From contig OZ220472.1 of assembly GCA_965115995.1 (NCBI GenBank), positions 868,001-932,000 of the forward strand: a DNA stretch of 64,000 nt. Reading direction: 5' to 3'. Below, in pieces: positions 36,721-46,907 of this stretch. The notes under the pieces are model-generated. The model was given only the letters and a program-made list of their open reading frames with translations. It did no database searches and was not told the DNA's origin. This DNA comes from Poriferisodalis sp026713105 (GTDB taxonomy: Bacteria; Actinomycetota; Acidimicrobiia; Acidimicrobiales; Poriferisodalaceae). The stretch's first letter is position 1; every line of letters begins with the position of its first letter. The position numbers and the translations under genes are program-made.

Positions 36721-38130
36721 ATGGTGGTCCAAGAGCGGCATCGACTGCCAGACGCCACGTCGCACAGCGCCCCCGGACGCGTTCCGTCCAACCATGAGCA
36801 CGTGAATTCAGCCGCAGCGCTGGCGACGTCGAGCCGGCGAGGATTCCGATTCCTCTACGTCGTCGATGCAGTGACGTTGTTCGCCTTGATGGCGGCGATC
36901 ACCGTGGTGCGCTTCGGCCTCGACTGGCCGACCTATCCCCGAACCCACTACGTCATCGGCTTTGCGATCGCCACCGTTTTGCATATGACCGTCTACTACT
37001 TCGGCGGTCTCTACGAATTCGAGCAGCGGCTGGGGCACCGCCCCTGGCTTCCGCGGGCGATGCTGCTGACCTTCATGGCGGTGGGCGGCGATGCCACGGT
37101 GACGCTGCTGACGGGCCGCTATCTGATGCCCCGCGCGAATCTGGTTGTGCTCGCGGTGGCAGGAGCGGTGCTGATCTCGTTCAATCGCTGGGGAGCGCGC
37201 CGCGTGCGCCTGCTGCGGATGGGCAGGCCTCGCATGCTGCTGGTGGGCGCGCCCGCCGATATTGACTCTGCTGAGGTGCACCTCGCGGACGCGGAAGCCG
37301 ATGCCGTGGTCGCGGGCAGCCTGACCGACCCCGAACTGATCATCCCTGAAGCGGATCGCCTGGGTGCCACCGAGCTGTTGCTGTTGTCCGGCGAGCCGCT
37401 CGACACCATCTACCCCGAGCCGCTCGGCGAACTGGAATTGCGCAACATCGGTGTCTTCCGCCGGATCACGCCGGCAGACACGTTGCTCGGTTTGCAGCGC
37501 AGTCGCCAGATCGGAGGCATGCCGTTCGTGGCGCTGCGGGCCCATGCGCTGCCCGTGTGCCGCCTGCGCTTCAAGCGGCTCTTGGACTTGGCGTACCTGG
37601 CACTGCTCGCTCCGTTCGCACTGCCGCTCTCAGCGGCCGTCGCGATCTATGTAAGAACCGTGGGAGGCCGCGGTGTGCTCTACCGGCAGGAACGTGTCGG
37701 CCGTGAGGGGGCGCCGTTCGTGCTGCTGAAGTTCCGCACCATGACGCGTGACGCCGAGCGCAATGGACCAGTGATGGCCGCCTCGAACGACCCGCGGGTG
37801 ATAAGGGGGATGGGCTGGCTGCGCAGCACACGCCTCGACGAGCTGCCGCAGCTGTGGAACGTGCTGGTCGGCACTATGTCGCTCGTGGGTCCGCGGCCCG
37901 AACGGCCCCAATTCGTGGCCCGCCTGGAACGCGAGATCGCTGGGTACGGCCGGCGACATGACGTGCCGCCCGGCATCACGGGACTCGCCCAGACGCAGGG
38001 CCATTACCAGACCGATGCCGGCTATAAGCTCGGCCACGACCTTCAGTACGTCGTCAACTGGTCGCCGGTGCTCGACTGGGAGATCATGGCAAAGAGCCTT
38101 GTGGTCATGGCTCGCCGCAACGCCAGGTGA
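36721..38130 (+). CDS. Polyprenyl glycosylphosphotransferase (undecaprenyl-phosphate sugar transferase)
   Basis: Begins surface polysaccharide assembly by placing a sugar phosphate on undecaprenyl phosphate. The 469-residue protein has four N-terminal membrane segments, a central nucleotide-fold domain, a further membrane helix (about 285-305) and the catalytic C-terminal domain: YRQERVGREGAPFVLLKFRTM, LRSTRLDELPQLWNVLVG, MSLVGPRPERP and PGITGLAQ. It overlaps the next glycosyltransferase by 4 bp (GTGA). Divergent from the GT39-like gene. Confidence 0.92.
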   Translation: MVVQERHRLPDATSHSAPGRVPSNHEHVNSAAALATSSRRGFRFLYVVDAVTLFALMAAITVVRFGLDWPTYPRTHYVIGFAIATVLHMTVYYFGGLYEFEQRLGHRPWLPRAMLLTFMAVGGDATVTLLTGRYLMPRANLVVLAVAGAVLISFNRWGARRVRLLRMGRPRMLLVGAPADIDSAEVHLADAEADAVVAGSLTDPELIIPEADRLGATELLLLSGEPLDTIYPEPLGELELRNIGVFRRITPADTLLGLQRSRQIGGMPFVALRAHALPVCRLRFKRLLDLAYLALLAPFALPLSAAVAIYVRTVGGRGVLYRQERVGREGAPFVLLKFRTMTRDAERNGPVMAASNDPRVIRGMGWLRSTRLDELPQLWNVLVGTMSLVGPRPERPQFVARLEREIAGYGRRHDVPPGITGLAQTQGHYQTDAGYKLGHDLQYVVNWSPVLDWEIMAKSLVVMARRNAR

Positions 38131-39170
38131 GCGAACCAGCCGCAGACAGCGAGCTGCGCGCCCTGGCCGGCAGGCCGCATGTGACCGTGGTGATCCCGGC
38201 GCGCAACTGTGCCGCCGAACTGCCCGGATGCCTCGATGCTCTGAGCGCGCAGACCTACCGAGGTTGGCTGGACGTGATCGTGGCCGTGGCGCCGAGCAGC
38301 GACGAGACCGAGGACGTCGCTCGCGAGTCCAACTGCGCGTGGCCGCTCGAAGTCATCGATAGTCCCGCGGGGACGACGTCGTCGGGCTTGAATCTGGCGA
38401 TCGCCGAGGCTGCGGGCTCCGTCATTGTGCGCGTCGATGCGCAAGCCAGGCTGCCAGCCGACTACGTCGAGCGGGCGGTCGCAACGCTTGCAGAATCCGG
38501 GGCGGCGAATGTCGGTGGCGTGCAGAGTGCGGTCGGGCGCAGCGGCTTGAGTCGAGTGATCGCGGCGGCCGTGTCGTCGCCGTTCGGCGGGGGCCCGGCT
38601 GCGTTCCGGCAGGGGAGTCATTCGGGGCCCGTCGACACTGTGTATCTCGGCGTCTTCGACGCTGCTGCGCTGCGGTCGGTGGGGGGGTTCGACGAGTCGT
38701 TGGAGCGGAATCAGGACTACGAGCTGAACTGGCGTCTGCGCGAAGCGGGTCACGTGGTGTGGCTCGATCCCAGCTTGGTCGTGGAGTACTTGCCCCGATC
38801 CAGCTGGGCAGGACTCGCACGTCAGTACTTCGACTACGGAGTCTGGAAGCGCGTGGTGATCAGCCGTCACCCACGCTCGATGCAGCCCCGGCAGCTCGCA
38901 GCGCCCGCCCTCGTTGTGGGTCTGGTGCTGTCTGCGTGCCAGCTGGCCAAAGGGCGCCAGCGCGGCCTGATCGCTCCCGCCGCGTACATAGGCGCATGCG
39001 CGCTGGCTGCGGCCCGTCTGCGCTCTCGCCTTCCGTCACTCGGCGAGCGCCTGAGAGCGGCCGCAGCCTTTGCAGTCATGCATCTGTCGTGGGGCACCGG
39101 TTTCCTAGTCGGTAGCCGCCGCTGCAGGCGCATGTCCCCGACGGAGCAGGCAGTCGCCAATGACCGGTGA
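38127..39170 (+). CDS. Family 2 glycosyltransferase
   Basis: A 347-residue GT2 enzyme: VTVVIPARNCAAELPGCLDAL at the N-terminus, VRVDAQARLPADY (DxD region), GGFDESLERNQDYELNWRL and the YFDYGVWK segment, then one or two C-terminal hydrophobic helices. It resembles succinoglycan-type ExoA transferases. GTG start overlaps the stop of the polyprenyl sugar transferase, so the two are coupled and likely add the second sugar of the same repeat unit. No flippase or polymerase is seen in the window. Confidence 0.88.
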   Translation: MSEPAADSELRALAGRPHVTVVIPARNCAAELPGCLDALSAQTYRGWLDVIVAVAPSSDETEDVARESNCAWPLEVIDSPAGTTSSGLNLAIAEAAGSVIVRVDAQARLPADYVERAVATLAESGAANVGGVQSAVGRSGLSRVIAAAVSSPFGGGPAAFRQGSHSGPVDTVYLGVFDAAALRSVGGFDESLERNQDYELNWRLREAGHVVWLDPSLVVEYLPRSSWAGLARQYFDYGVWKRVVISRHPRSMQPRQLAAPALVVGLVLSACQLAKGRQRGLIAPAAYIGACALAAARLRSRLPSLGERLRAAAAFAVMHLSWGTGFLVGSRRCRRMSPTEQAVANDR

Positions 39171-39242
39171 CGCAGAACTGACCGTGCGGGTCTGCGGGAC
39201 ATCCTCGAAATCGGGTCGGCACCAATCAGTACGCTGACCGCC

Positions 39243-40958
39243 ATGGCTGAGGTCGTGGTCCGCAACGGAACTGTGGTGGACGGTAGCGGCGGCCCCCCAC
39301 GCACGGCAGATGTGGCCGTCACTGACGGCACGATTGTCGAGGTCGGCGAGGTGGCCGGCCGCGGTCGCCGCGAGATCGATGCTGACGGGCACCTCGTGCT
39401 GCCGGGCTGGGTGGATATTCACACCCATTACGACGGACAAGCCACCTGGGATCCCGAGATGACGCCGTCGTCGTGGCACGGGGTGACGACGGCGATCTTC
39501 GGCAACTGCGGCGTCGGTTTTGCGCCGGTGCAACCAGGCACCGAGGACTACCTCATCAACCTCATGGAGGGTGTCGAGGACATCCCCGGGACGGTGCTCG
39601 CCGAGGGGATCGACTTCCGCTGGACCAGCTACCCGGAGTACCTCGACGCACTCGCCGAGACGCCCCGGGTGATGGACGTCGGCAGCCAGTTGCCCCACGG
39701 GGCGCTGCGGTTCTTCGTGATGGGCGAACGCGGCGCCGACCACGCCGAGATGCCGACCGACGAAGAACTCGGCCGCATCACCGAGTTGGTCACCGAGGCA
39801 TTTGCAGCGGGGGCGCTCGGCTTTACCACCAGCCGCACCACCAAGCACAAGGCGGCCGACGGTCGGCTGACGCCGTCACTGTCGGCGGGAGATCCCGAGC
39901 TCGCAGCGGTGGCACGGGCGATGCGACAGGCCGGCGCCGGCGTGCTGCAGGTGAACTCTGACTTCGGGCCCGGCGAATTCGAGACGCTGCGCGCAGCAGC
40001 TGAGCTCTCGGGCCGCCCGCTGTCGGTGCTGCTGCTGCAGGTGGACAATGCCCCCGAGCTGTGGCGGGAGACCTTGGCGCAGATCCATGATGCGAACGCA
40101 GCAGGCATCGCTGCGAATGGGCAGGTCGGCTGCCGGCCCATCAGCGTGATGCTCGGGCTCGACGTGTCGGTGAACCCCTTCGGCAACCACCCGGCGTACC
40201 GCGACATCGCCCACCTGCCGGCATCGCAGCGCGCGGCCCGCATGCGCACCGACGAGAGCCTGCGTCGCACACTGGTGGAAGACCGGCCGGTCGACGGTTT
40301 CAGCAAATGGATGGACTACGCGCTCACCCGCGCCTTCGAACTCGGCGACGTGCCCGACTACGAGCCCGACCCGCGTGCATCGGTTGCAGCGCGGGCTGCA
40401 GACCTCGGCGTCAGCCCGTGGGAACTGGCACTGGATGTGCTGTCCGACGGTGACGGTGACGCGCTGCTGCTGTACCCCTTCGAGAACTACACCGCGGGCA
40501 GCCTCGAGGTGATCCGCGATATGCTGGCCGACCCTCACACGATCTGCGGGATCGGCGACGCGGGAGCACATGTCGGCACCATCTGCGATGCGTCGTACCC
40601 GACGTACCTGCTGACGCATTGGGCCCGGGACCGCAGCCGCGGCGACGGCCTGCCGCTGGAATTCCTAGTGCACAAGCAGACTCGGGCCAATGCGGCCGCC
40701 TACGGGCTGGCCGATCGCGGCCTGCTCGCTCCCGGTTATCGGGCCGACCTCAATGTGGTCGACTTCGAAGCACTTGGCGTGGGGCGCCCGCAACTCGTGC
40801 ACGACCTGCCGAGCGGCGGCAAGCGCCTGATCCAGCGGTCGACGGGCTACCGGCACACGTTCGTGGCGGGTGTCGAGGTGTCGGCCGACGGCGAGTTCAC
40901 CGGTGCCCGCCCCGGCACACTCGTGCGTGGCGCCCAGGCAGACCCTGCCAGCGACTGA
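39243..40958 (+). CDS. N-acyl-D-amino-acid deacylase-like amidohydrolase
   Basis: A 571-residue metal-dependent hydrolase of the D-aminoacylase group. The metal motif HTHYDGQ is at residues 60-66 (H60, H62), with VVRNGTVVDGSG at the start, and late features GIGDAGAHVG and HKQTRANAAAYGLADRGLLAPGYRADLNVVD typical of this family. It probably removes an acyl or carbamoyl-like group from a D-amino acid or related compound. The next gene, a CoA-transferase, starts 4 bp later, which hints at a shared catabolic task. Confidence 0.85.
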   Translation: MAEVVVRNGTVVDGSGGPPRTADVAVTDGTIVEVGEVAGRGRREIDADGHLVLPGWVDIHTHYDGQATWDPEMTPSSWHGVTTAIFGNCGVGFAPVQPGTEDYLINLMEGVEDIPGTVLAEGIDFRWTSYPEYLDALAETPRVMDVGSQLPHGALRFFVMGERGADHAEMPTDEELGRITELVTEAFAAGALGFTTSRTTKHKAADGRLTPSLSAGDPELAAVARAMRQAGAGVLQVNSDFGPGEFETLRAAAELSGRPLSVLLLQVDNAPELWRETLAQIHDANAAGIAANGQVGCRPISVMLGLDVSVNPFGNHPAYRDIAHLPASQRAARMRTDESLRRTLVEDRPVDGFSKWMDYALTRAFELGDVPDYEPDPRASVAARAADLGVSPWELALDVLSDGDGDALLLYPFENYTAGSLEVIRDMLADPHTICGIGDAGAHVGTICDASYPTYLLTHWARDRSRGDGLPLEFLVHKQTRANAAAYGLADRGLLAPGYRADLNVVDFEALGVGRPQLVHDLPSGGKRLIQRSTGYRHTFVAGVEVSADGEFTGARPGTLVRGAQADPASD

Positions 40959-40962
40959 GCCT

Positions 40963-42171
40963 GTGAGTCCCTCGCCATCGCCGGATGCCGCCGCGGGCGG
41001 CCCAGAGTTGCCGCTCGCCGGCATCACCGTGCTCGATCTGACAATTGCGCGCGCAGGGCCGACGGCCGTACGGCAGCTCGCGGACTGGGGTGCCGACGTG
41101 ATCCGGGTGGATGCTCCTGTCGACGGTTTCGAGGAAGGCCGTGAGGCATCGCCGGATCACCTCAACATCCATCGCAACAAGCGCTCGTTGGTCATCGATT
41201 TGAAGAATCCGTCGGGCCGTGAACTGCTTCACCGACTCGTCCGGTCGGCCGACGTGCTGATCGAGAACCTTCGGCCAACTGTCAAGTACCGGCTGGGATT
41301 CGACTGGGAGACCCTGCACGCCGTCAATCCAACGCTCGTCATGGGATCGATCTCGGGCTTCGGACAAGACGGTCCGTACGCGACGAGAGGCGGTGTCGAC
41401 CAGATCGCGCAGGGCCTCGGCGGGATGATGGCCGTGACGGGTCTGCCGGGCCATGGCCCCGTGCGGGCCGGCGTGGCGATCAGCGATGTGACCGCAGGCC
41501 TTCAGCTCGCGATCGGCGTTCTGGTAGCGCTCATCGAGCGATCCCGCACCGGCGAGGGCCGCTGGGTGCACACCTCGCTGCTCGAGTCGATGATCGGCAT
41601 GCTCGATTTCCAGGCGGCCCGCTGGACGGTGGCGGGGGAGGACCCGCCGCAGGCCGGCAACGACCACCCCACGATGATCCCGATGGGGACCTATGAGGCA
41701 GCGGATGGGCACATCAACATCGCTGCCCCCGGCGGTCGACTGTGGCGAGCCTTCTGCGCCGAGATCGACTGCCCCGACTTGGTCGACGACGAACGATTCT
41801 CGTCGACGAAATTGCGCTCGGCCAACCGGTCTGAGCTGAACAAGCTCATCGGCGAGCGGTTGGCCCAGGCAAGCTGCGACGAATGGGTCGAGCGCCTCAA
41901 CGCCGTCGGCATCCCGTGCGGTCGCGTCAACACCGTGGCTGAGGCGTTCGCCGACCCGCAGGTAGAGCATCTCGGCATGGCCGCGCCGGTGCATCACCCG
42001 GCGATGGGCGACATCCGCATTGTGCGCAATGCCACCCAGATCGACGGGGTGCCCGGTGACATCCGCCGGCCCAGCCCCGCGCGAGGCGAGCACACCGACG
42101 AGATCCTGGCCCAGTTCGGCCTAGAACCCGACGAGATCGCTGCCCTGCGTAACGCCAGCGCCGTCAGCTAA
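40963..42171 (+). CDS. CaiB/BaiF family CoA-transferase (class III)
   Basis: A 402-residue enzyme that moves CoA between carboxylic acids. Signatures: PLAGITVLDLT, ADWGADVIRVD, LNIHRNKRSLVIDLK, LIENLRPTVKYRLGFDW, FGQDGPYATRGGVDQIAQG (the catalytic Asp is in GGVDQ) and IPCGRVNTVAE. GTG 40963 is used; the longer frame overlaps the previous gene. It belongs to the same transcription unit as the preceding hydrolase. Substrate unknown. Confidence 0.92.
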   Translation: MSPSPSPDAAAGGPELPLAGITVLDLTIARAGPTAVRQLADWGADVIRVDAPVDGFEEGREASPDHLNIHRNKRSLVIDLKNPSGRELLHRLVRSADVLIENLRPTVKYRLGFDWETLHAVNPTLVMGSISGFGQDGPYATRGGVDQIAQGLGGMMAVTGLPGHGPVRAGVAISDVTAGLQLAIGVLVALIERSRTGEGRWVHTSLLESMIGMLDFQAARWTVAGEDPPQAGNDHPTMIPMGTYEAADGHINIAAPGGRLWRAFCAEIDCPDLVDDERFSSTKLRSANRSELNKLIGERLAQASCDEWVERLNAVGIPCGRVNTVAEAFADPQVEHLGMAAPVHHPAMGDIRIVRNATQIDGVPGDIRRPSPARGEHTDEILAQFGLEPDEIAALRNASAVS

Positions 42172-42190
42172 CTCTGGTGACGCATCGGCT

Positions 42191-42221
42191 GCGGGCTGAC
42201 GACTTGGCGCCGTCAGCCCGC
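42191..42221. terminator. Hairpin terminator between convergent genes
   Basis: An 11-bp perfect stem GCGGGCTGACG (42191-42201) / CGTCAGCCCGC (42211-42221) with a 9-nt loop lies in the 70-bp gap between the CoA-transferase and metY, which converge. It has no U tract, but this form is common for terminators in high-GC actinobacteria. It could act on both strands. Confidence 0.65.
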
Positions 42222-42241
42222 GAGCGCGATATTGCGTGGCA

Positions 42242-43576
<1,335 letters not shown>

Positions 43577-43659
43577 AGTGAGCTCCATTTCTTACGCCCC
43601 ATGAGGCGGGCTATGCCTATAACCCGGCGGGATTGCCGAGCGCGCAGCACTGTACCTGC

Positions 43660-43686
43660 AAAACCCGACCTATCCGGTCGGATTTT
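43660..43686. terminator. Bidirectional Rho-independent terminator
   Basis: Stem CCGACC (43665-43670) / GGTCGG (43676-43681) with loop TATCC, flanked by AAAA (43660-43663) and TTTT (43683-43686). On the minus strand the hairpin is followed by GTTTT, so it ends the hydratase/dehydrogenase operon before metY. Confidence 0.75.
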
Positions 43687-43719
43687 CCATGACAGATAGG
43701 TGTCGGAATCTTGGGAGGT

Positions 43720-44745
43720 TCAGAACCCGGTCTGCTTGTCGACTACGCCTTCCAGCGGGCGGCCCTCCCGCAGCGCGACGAGATTGCGGCAGAAGCGCTC
43801 CAGGTTGCGCCGTGCGCGGTGCTGGCTGGCGCCGGCGGTATGGGGTGTCATCACGCAGTTGTCGAACGCCCACAGCGGGCTATCGGCGGGCAGCGGTTCG
43901 ACGGGTGCGACGTCGAGAGCGGCGCCGCCGATCCGTCCCTCGGCCAGTGCGCGCTCCAGCGCCGGTCCGTCGATGATCTCGCCGCGGGTCACGTTCAGCA
44001 ACACCGCGCCGTCGGGCATCAAGGCGAACATCTCGTCATCGAACATGGCCCGGGTGTCGCCGGTGAGCGGCAGACCGACTGCCAGGACATCGCTGGTTGC
44101 CACGATGTCGCGCAGCGACTCCGGTCCGCCGACCGTGTCGACGCCCTCGCCGGGTGGAACCGGGTACAGGTCCATCGCCTGCACGTTCATGCCGAACGCG
44201 GTGGCGCGGCGGGCGATGTGTCGGCCCGTGCCGCCGAACCCCAGAATGCCCATGGTCAGGCCTTCGAGCTCGAGCTCGCTGTAACGCATCTGTTCCCGGA
44301 GGTCGTTGTCCCATCCCTCGGGGCCGAGCTTCACTGCCGTTGCGATGCGCCTGACCAGCGCCAGCAGCAGGCCGAACGCATGATCGGCCAGGTGGCTGCC
44401 GACCAGACCCTTCTCGCCGGTCAGCACGACATCGCTGGCGAGGAACTTGGGATACATGAACATGTCGACGCCCGATGCCGTGGCATGAATCCAGCGCAGA
44501 TTCGGCGCCGCATCGAACAGCCACTCGGGCACGATCCCGAGGATCACCTGTGCATCGGCAGCCAGCGGCACCCCGTCTCGCGGCCGGTCCACGATGTTCA
44601 CGACTGCGCCCGGTCCTGCGGCGTCGCGCATGGCGGCCTCGTCATCGGGGCTGACATCGGGCAGCGTGAGTGTCTTGGTGACCAGCACATGGAGCGGCCC
44701 TTCGGGCACGTCCAGGACGGTCGGGCCGGGCAGTGCAGAACTCAT
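43720..44745 (-). CDS. D-isomer-specific 2-hydroxyacid dehydrogenase
   Basis: A 341-residue NAD(P)-dependent dehydrogenase of the 2-hydroxyacid/phosphoglycerate type. It has GEKGLVGSHLADHAFGLLLA, the dinucleotide motif GFGGTGRHIA, the catalytic Arg in NVTRGEIID, Glu in DVAPVEPLP and His in MTPHTAG. ATG 44745 overlaps the upstream hydratase stop (ATGA), so the start is firm; the longer frame is an overlap artefact. Substrate unknown; with the hydratase it may process 2-oxo acids from ring or amino-acid breakdown. Confidence 0.9.
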   Translation of the reverse strand: MSSALPGPTVLDVPEGPLHVLVTKTLTLPDVSPDDEAAMRDAAGPGAVVNIVDRPRDGVPLAADAQVILGIVPEWLFDAAPNLRWIHATASGVDMFMYPKFLASDVVLTGEKGLVGSHLADHAFGLLLALVRRIATAVKLGPEGWDNDLREQMRYSELELEGLTMGILGFGGTGRHIARRATAFGMNVQAMDLYPVPPGEGVDTVGGPESLRDIVATSDVLAVGLPLTGDTRAMFDDEMFALMPDGAVLLNVTRGEIIDGPALERALAEGRIGGAALDVAPVEPLPADSPLWAFDNCVMTPHTAGASQHRARRNLERFCRNLVALREGRPLEGVVDKQTGF

Positions 44746-45521
44746 GAGATCGTCGCCTCCACGTCTCCGATGCCGCTGTAGTGGGTCGTCCAGCGCTGGC
44801 CGGGCTCGACCCGGCAGCGGGAGTACGCGCCGGTGATCACGCTCTGGCCCGCTTCGAGAGCCAAGCCGTGGCGGTGCAACGTCGCTGCAAGCCGGGCAAT
44901 CGACAGGTAGGGGTTGTCGACCTCGTCCGCGGCCGTGCAGTTGAAGCGCTCTTCGCCGTCGCACGAGACCGTCACCACGCAGCGGTCGAGATCTGCTGCG
45001 GAAGGCGCGTCGACTCCCGAGCCTCGCACAATGGCCCAGTTCGTCAGGCTGTCGGCGACGAGCATGGCGAGGTTGCCTCCGACGGCGACGCGCGCCTCGT
45101 TCACCTCGTAGCCGGCGCACACCTGCGCGATCCGAGCGGGCACGGAAGCAGGATCGACGTCGTCGCCGGCGATGCGCTCGCCGATCACGAAGCACATCTC
45201 AGGTTCGATGCTCACCTTGCTGATCTTTGCGGACGGAATGTCGGCGGGCGATGCGAGCACGCGGTTGACGTGCCCGAACGGCCGGTCGTCGATTCCTACT
45301 GCAGTCCGAGCCCGATCCGAGGTCAGACCCACCTTCCAGCCGGCATGCACGGCACCATTGGCGGTGGCTCGCCGCTGCATCTCGCACTGGATAGCGAGTC
45401 CGTCTTCGAAGCCCAAGTCGGCAAACGCCCCTATGGGTGCCTCGCCTCCGGCGGCGAGGTAGGCGGTCAGAGCATCTGCTGCCGCGAGCTGTGCGGGGCT
45501 GAGCGGTTGTGGCGAAGTCAC
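44742..45521 (-). CDS. 2-keto-4-pentenoate hydratase family protein
   Basis: A 259-residue member of the MhpD/HpcG hydratase-decarboxylase group, which share the FAH-like fold and use Mg or Mn. Visible: HAGWKVGLTSDRARTAVG, the metal-binding region IEPEMCFVIGE, YEVNEARV, LADSLTNWAIV and a late GQSVITGAY. It probably hydrates a 2-hydroxy-dienoate or decarboxylates an oxalocrotonate-like acid, the last step of meta-cleavage pathways. No ring-cleavage dioxygenase is next to it. GTG start; overlaps the dehydrogenase. Confidence 0.85.
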   Translation of the reverse strand: MTSPQPLSPAQLAAADALTAYLAAGGEAPIGAFADLGFEDGLAIQCEMQRRATANGAVHAGWKVGLTSDRARTAVGIDDRPFGHVNRVLASPADIPSAKISKVSIEPEMCFVIGERIAGDDVDPASVPARIAQVCAGYEVNEARVAVGGNLAMLVADSLTNWAIVRGSGVDAPSAADLDRCVVTVSCDGEERFNCTAADEVDNPYLSIARLAATLHRHGLALEAGQSVITGAYSRCRVEPGQRWTTHYSGIGDVEATIS

Positions 45522-45611
45522 AGCGGCGCACCTTAGATTGCGAGGGACCGGTGGGCTCAGATGTCCGGGTTCGTCCTACCCAGTCCAGTGGGCTCGCCGT
45601 AGTGTGAACCC

Positions 45612-46055
45612 ATGAGGTTGCAGCTGGCACTCAACGTGGACGACATCGACGAAGCGGTCGACTTCTACTCACGTCTATTCGGAGCGGAGCCTGCGAAGCG
45701 GCGCGACGGCTATGCGAACTTCGCCATCGATGAGCCGCCGCTGAAGCTGGTGCTCTTCGAGTCGACTGGCGACGGGGGCACCATCAACCACCTCGGGGTC
45801 GAGACCGAGTCCGCCGGCGAGGTGGAGCAGGCACACGCCCGCATGAGCGAGGCCGGCATCACCACCTCGACCATTGACGAGACCATGTGCTGCTACGCCG
45901 AGAAGGTCGAGACGTGGACCACCGATCCGCATGGCATCGAGTGGGAGTGGTACGTCAAGCAGGGTGACACCGACGTGATGCAGAACGTCGTGCTGTCACG
46001 CCGCGGCGACGGCATCGAGCGGGACGGCCATAGCGAAGAGGCTTGCTGCGCCTGA
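45612..46055 (+). CDS. ArsI/CadI-like vicinal-oxygen-chelate protein
   Basis: A 147-residue single VOC-fold protein resembling CadI and the C-As lyase ArsI, which uses Fe(II) and O2 to demethylate trivalent organoarsenicals. It starts QLALNVDDIDEAVDFYSRLFGAEPAKRRDGYANF, a strong family pattern, has H60 in INHLGVE, the vicinal Cys pair C93-C94 (TMCCYAEKVETW) that binds the arsenical, and WEWY at 111-114. A second CC pair closes the protein. No arsR, arsB or arsM is adjacent. Divergent from the hydratase operon. Confidence 0.82.
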   Translation: MRLQLALNVDDIDEAVDFYSRLFGAEPAKRRDGYANFAIDEPPLKLVLFESTGDGGTINHLGVETESAGEVEQAHARMSEAGITTSTIDETMCCYAEKVETWTTDPHGIEWEWYVKQGDTDVMQNVVLSRRGDGIERDGHSEEACCA

Positions 46056-46082
46056 GGGTGCTGCTGTGCTGATGTCGGCGAT

Positions 46083-46907
46083 TCAGGGTTGAGGCCGCCG
46101 CTCGCGCAGCAAGACCTCTTGGGCGATCGTTGCGACGTGGCGGCCGTCAGGAGCGAACAGGTTGCCCACGGTCATACCCCGAGCGCTCGTGAGGCCGTGG
46201 CAGTCGAATTGGTAGAGGTGCCACTCGTCGGCGCGCATCGGGCGGTGGAACCACATGGCGTGATCCAGTGACGCGCCCATGAACTTCTCCTGGTACTGCT
46301 CGCGGGTCACCTGCAGGGGATGCAGAGAGCGGGCGGCGTTGAACTGGATGGCGTCCGACGTGAACGCCAGCCCGCAGATGTGCAGGCGGGGATCGTCCTC
46401 GATCGGATCGACGATGCGTACCCAGCCCATCGACTGGCCTGCCCCCGGATGACTCGGCAGCGGTCGGCGTTCCATGATCCAGGGCCATCGCTCTTCGTCG
46501 ATGTTGCGACAGTCCTGCGGGTCGGGTGCGAGCGGGATGCGTGCTGTTTGCACCTGGGCGTCTTGCTCTGCCACGTGGAATGAGCACGACAGGTTCAAGA
46601 TTGCGCCGCCGCTCTGGCGGGCCACGACCGCTCGGGTGCAGAACGAGCGGCCGTTGCGCAGGCGGTCCACCTCGTAGCGGACCGGTTCGTCAAGCGTGCC
46701 GCCCCGGATGAAGTAGGCGTGCACTGAGTGCGGTACGAACGCTTCGTCGACGGTCTGAAACGCCGCCCACAGGCCTTGTGCGATGACCTGCCCTCCGTAG
46801 ATCCGACCCCACATGTACTCGGGGCTGAGCCCGACGTAGGTGTCGGGGCCGTGCTGCTCGAGGAACATCATCTCGCCGTAGGTGGTGGGTGCCGCGATGC
46901 CGCTCAC
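46083..46907 (-). CDS. tesB: Acyl-CoA thioesterase II (TesB-like)
   Basis: A 274-residue double hot-dog thioesterase releasing fatty acids from CoA. It has GRIYGGQVIAQGLWAAFQTV, the VHAYFIRGGTLDEPVRYEVDRLRNGRSF block, and in the second half SLDHAMWFHRPMRADEWHLYQFDC, all typical. GTG 46907 lies in the first copy of a repeated hairpin element, and its GTGA probably once overlapped the stop of the acyl-CoA dehydrogenase gene. Last gene of the six-gene minus-strand operon. Confidence 0.92.
   Translation of the reverse strand: MSGIAAPTTYGEMMFLEQHGPDTYVGLSPEYMWGRIYGGQVIAQGLWAAFQTVDEAFVPHSVHAYFIRGGTLDEPVRYEVDRLRNGRSFCTRAVVARQSGGAILNLSCSFHVAEQDAQVQTARIPLAPDPQDCRNIDEERWPWIMERRPLPSHPGAGQSMGWVRIVDPIEDDPRLHICGLAFTSDAIQFNAARSLHPLQVTREQYQEKFMGASLDHAMWFHRPMRADEWHLYQFDCHGLTSARGMTVGNLFAPDGRHVATIAQEVLLRERRPQP

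Noticed and set aside
42191..42221. Recombination or attachment site (perfect inverted repeat)
   Set aside because: Its place between two convergent genes and its hairpin geometry are explained better by a terminator; no integrase is near.
43577..43719. S-adenosylmethionine riboswitch upstream of metY
   Set aside because: Only a terminator hairpin and an imperfect palindrome (GGGTTATAGGCATAGCCC on the minus strand) are visible; no pseudoknot or conserved SAM-binding core could be recognised.
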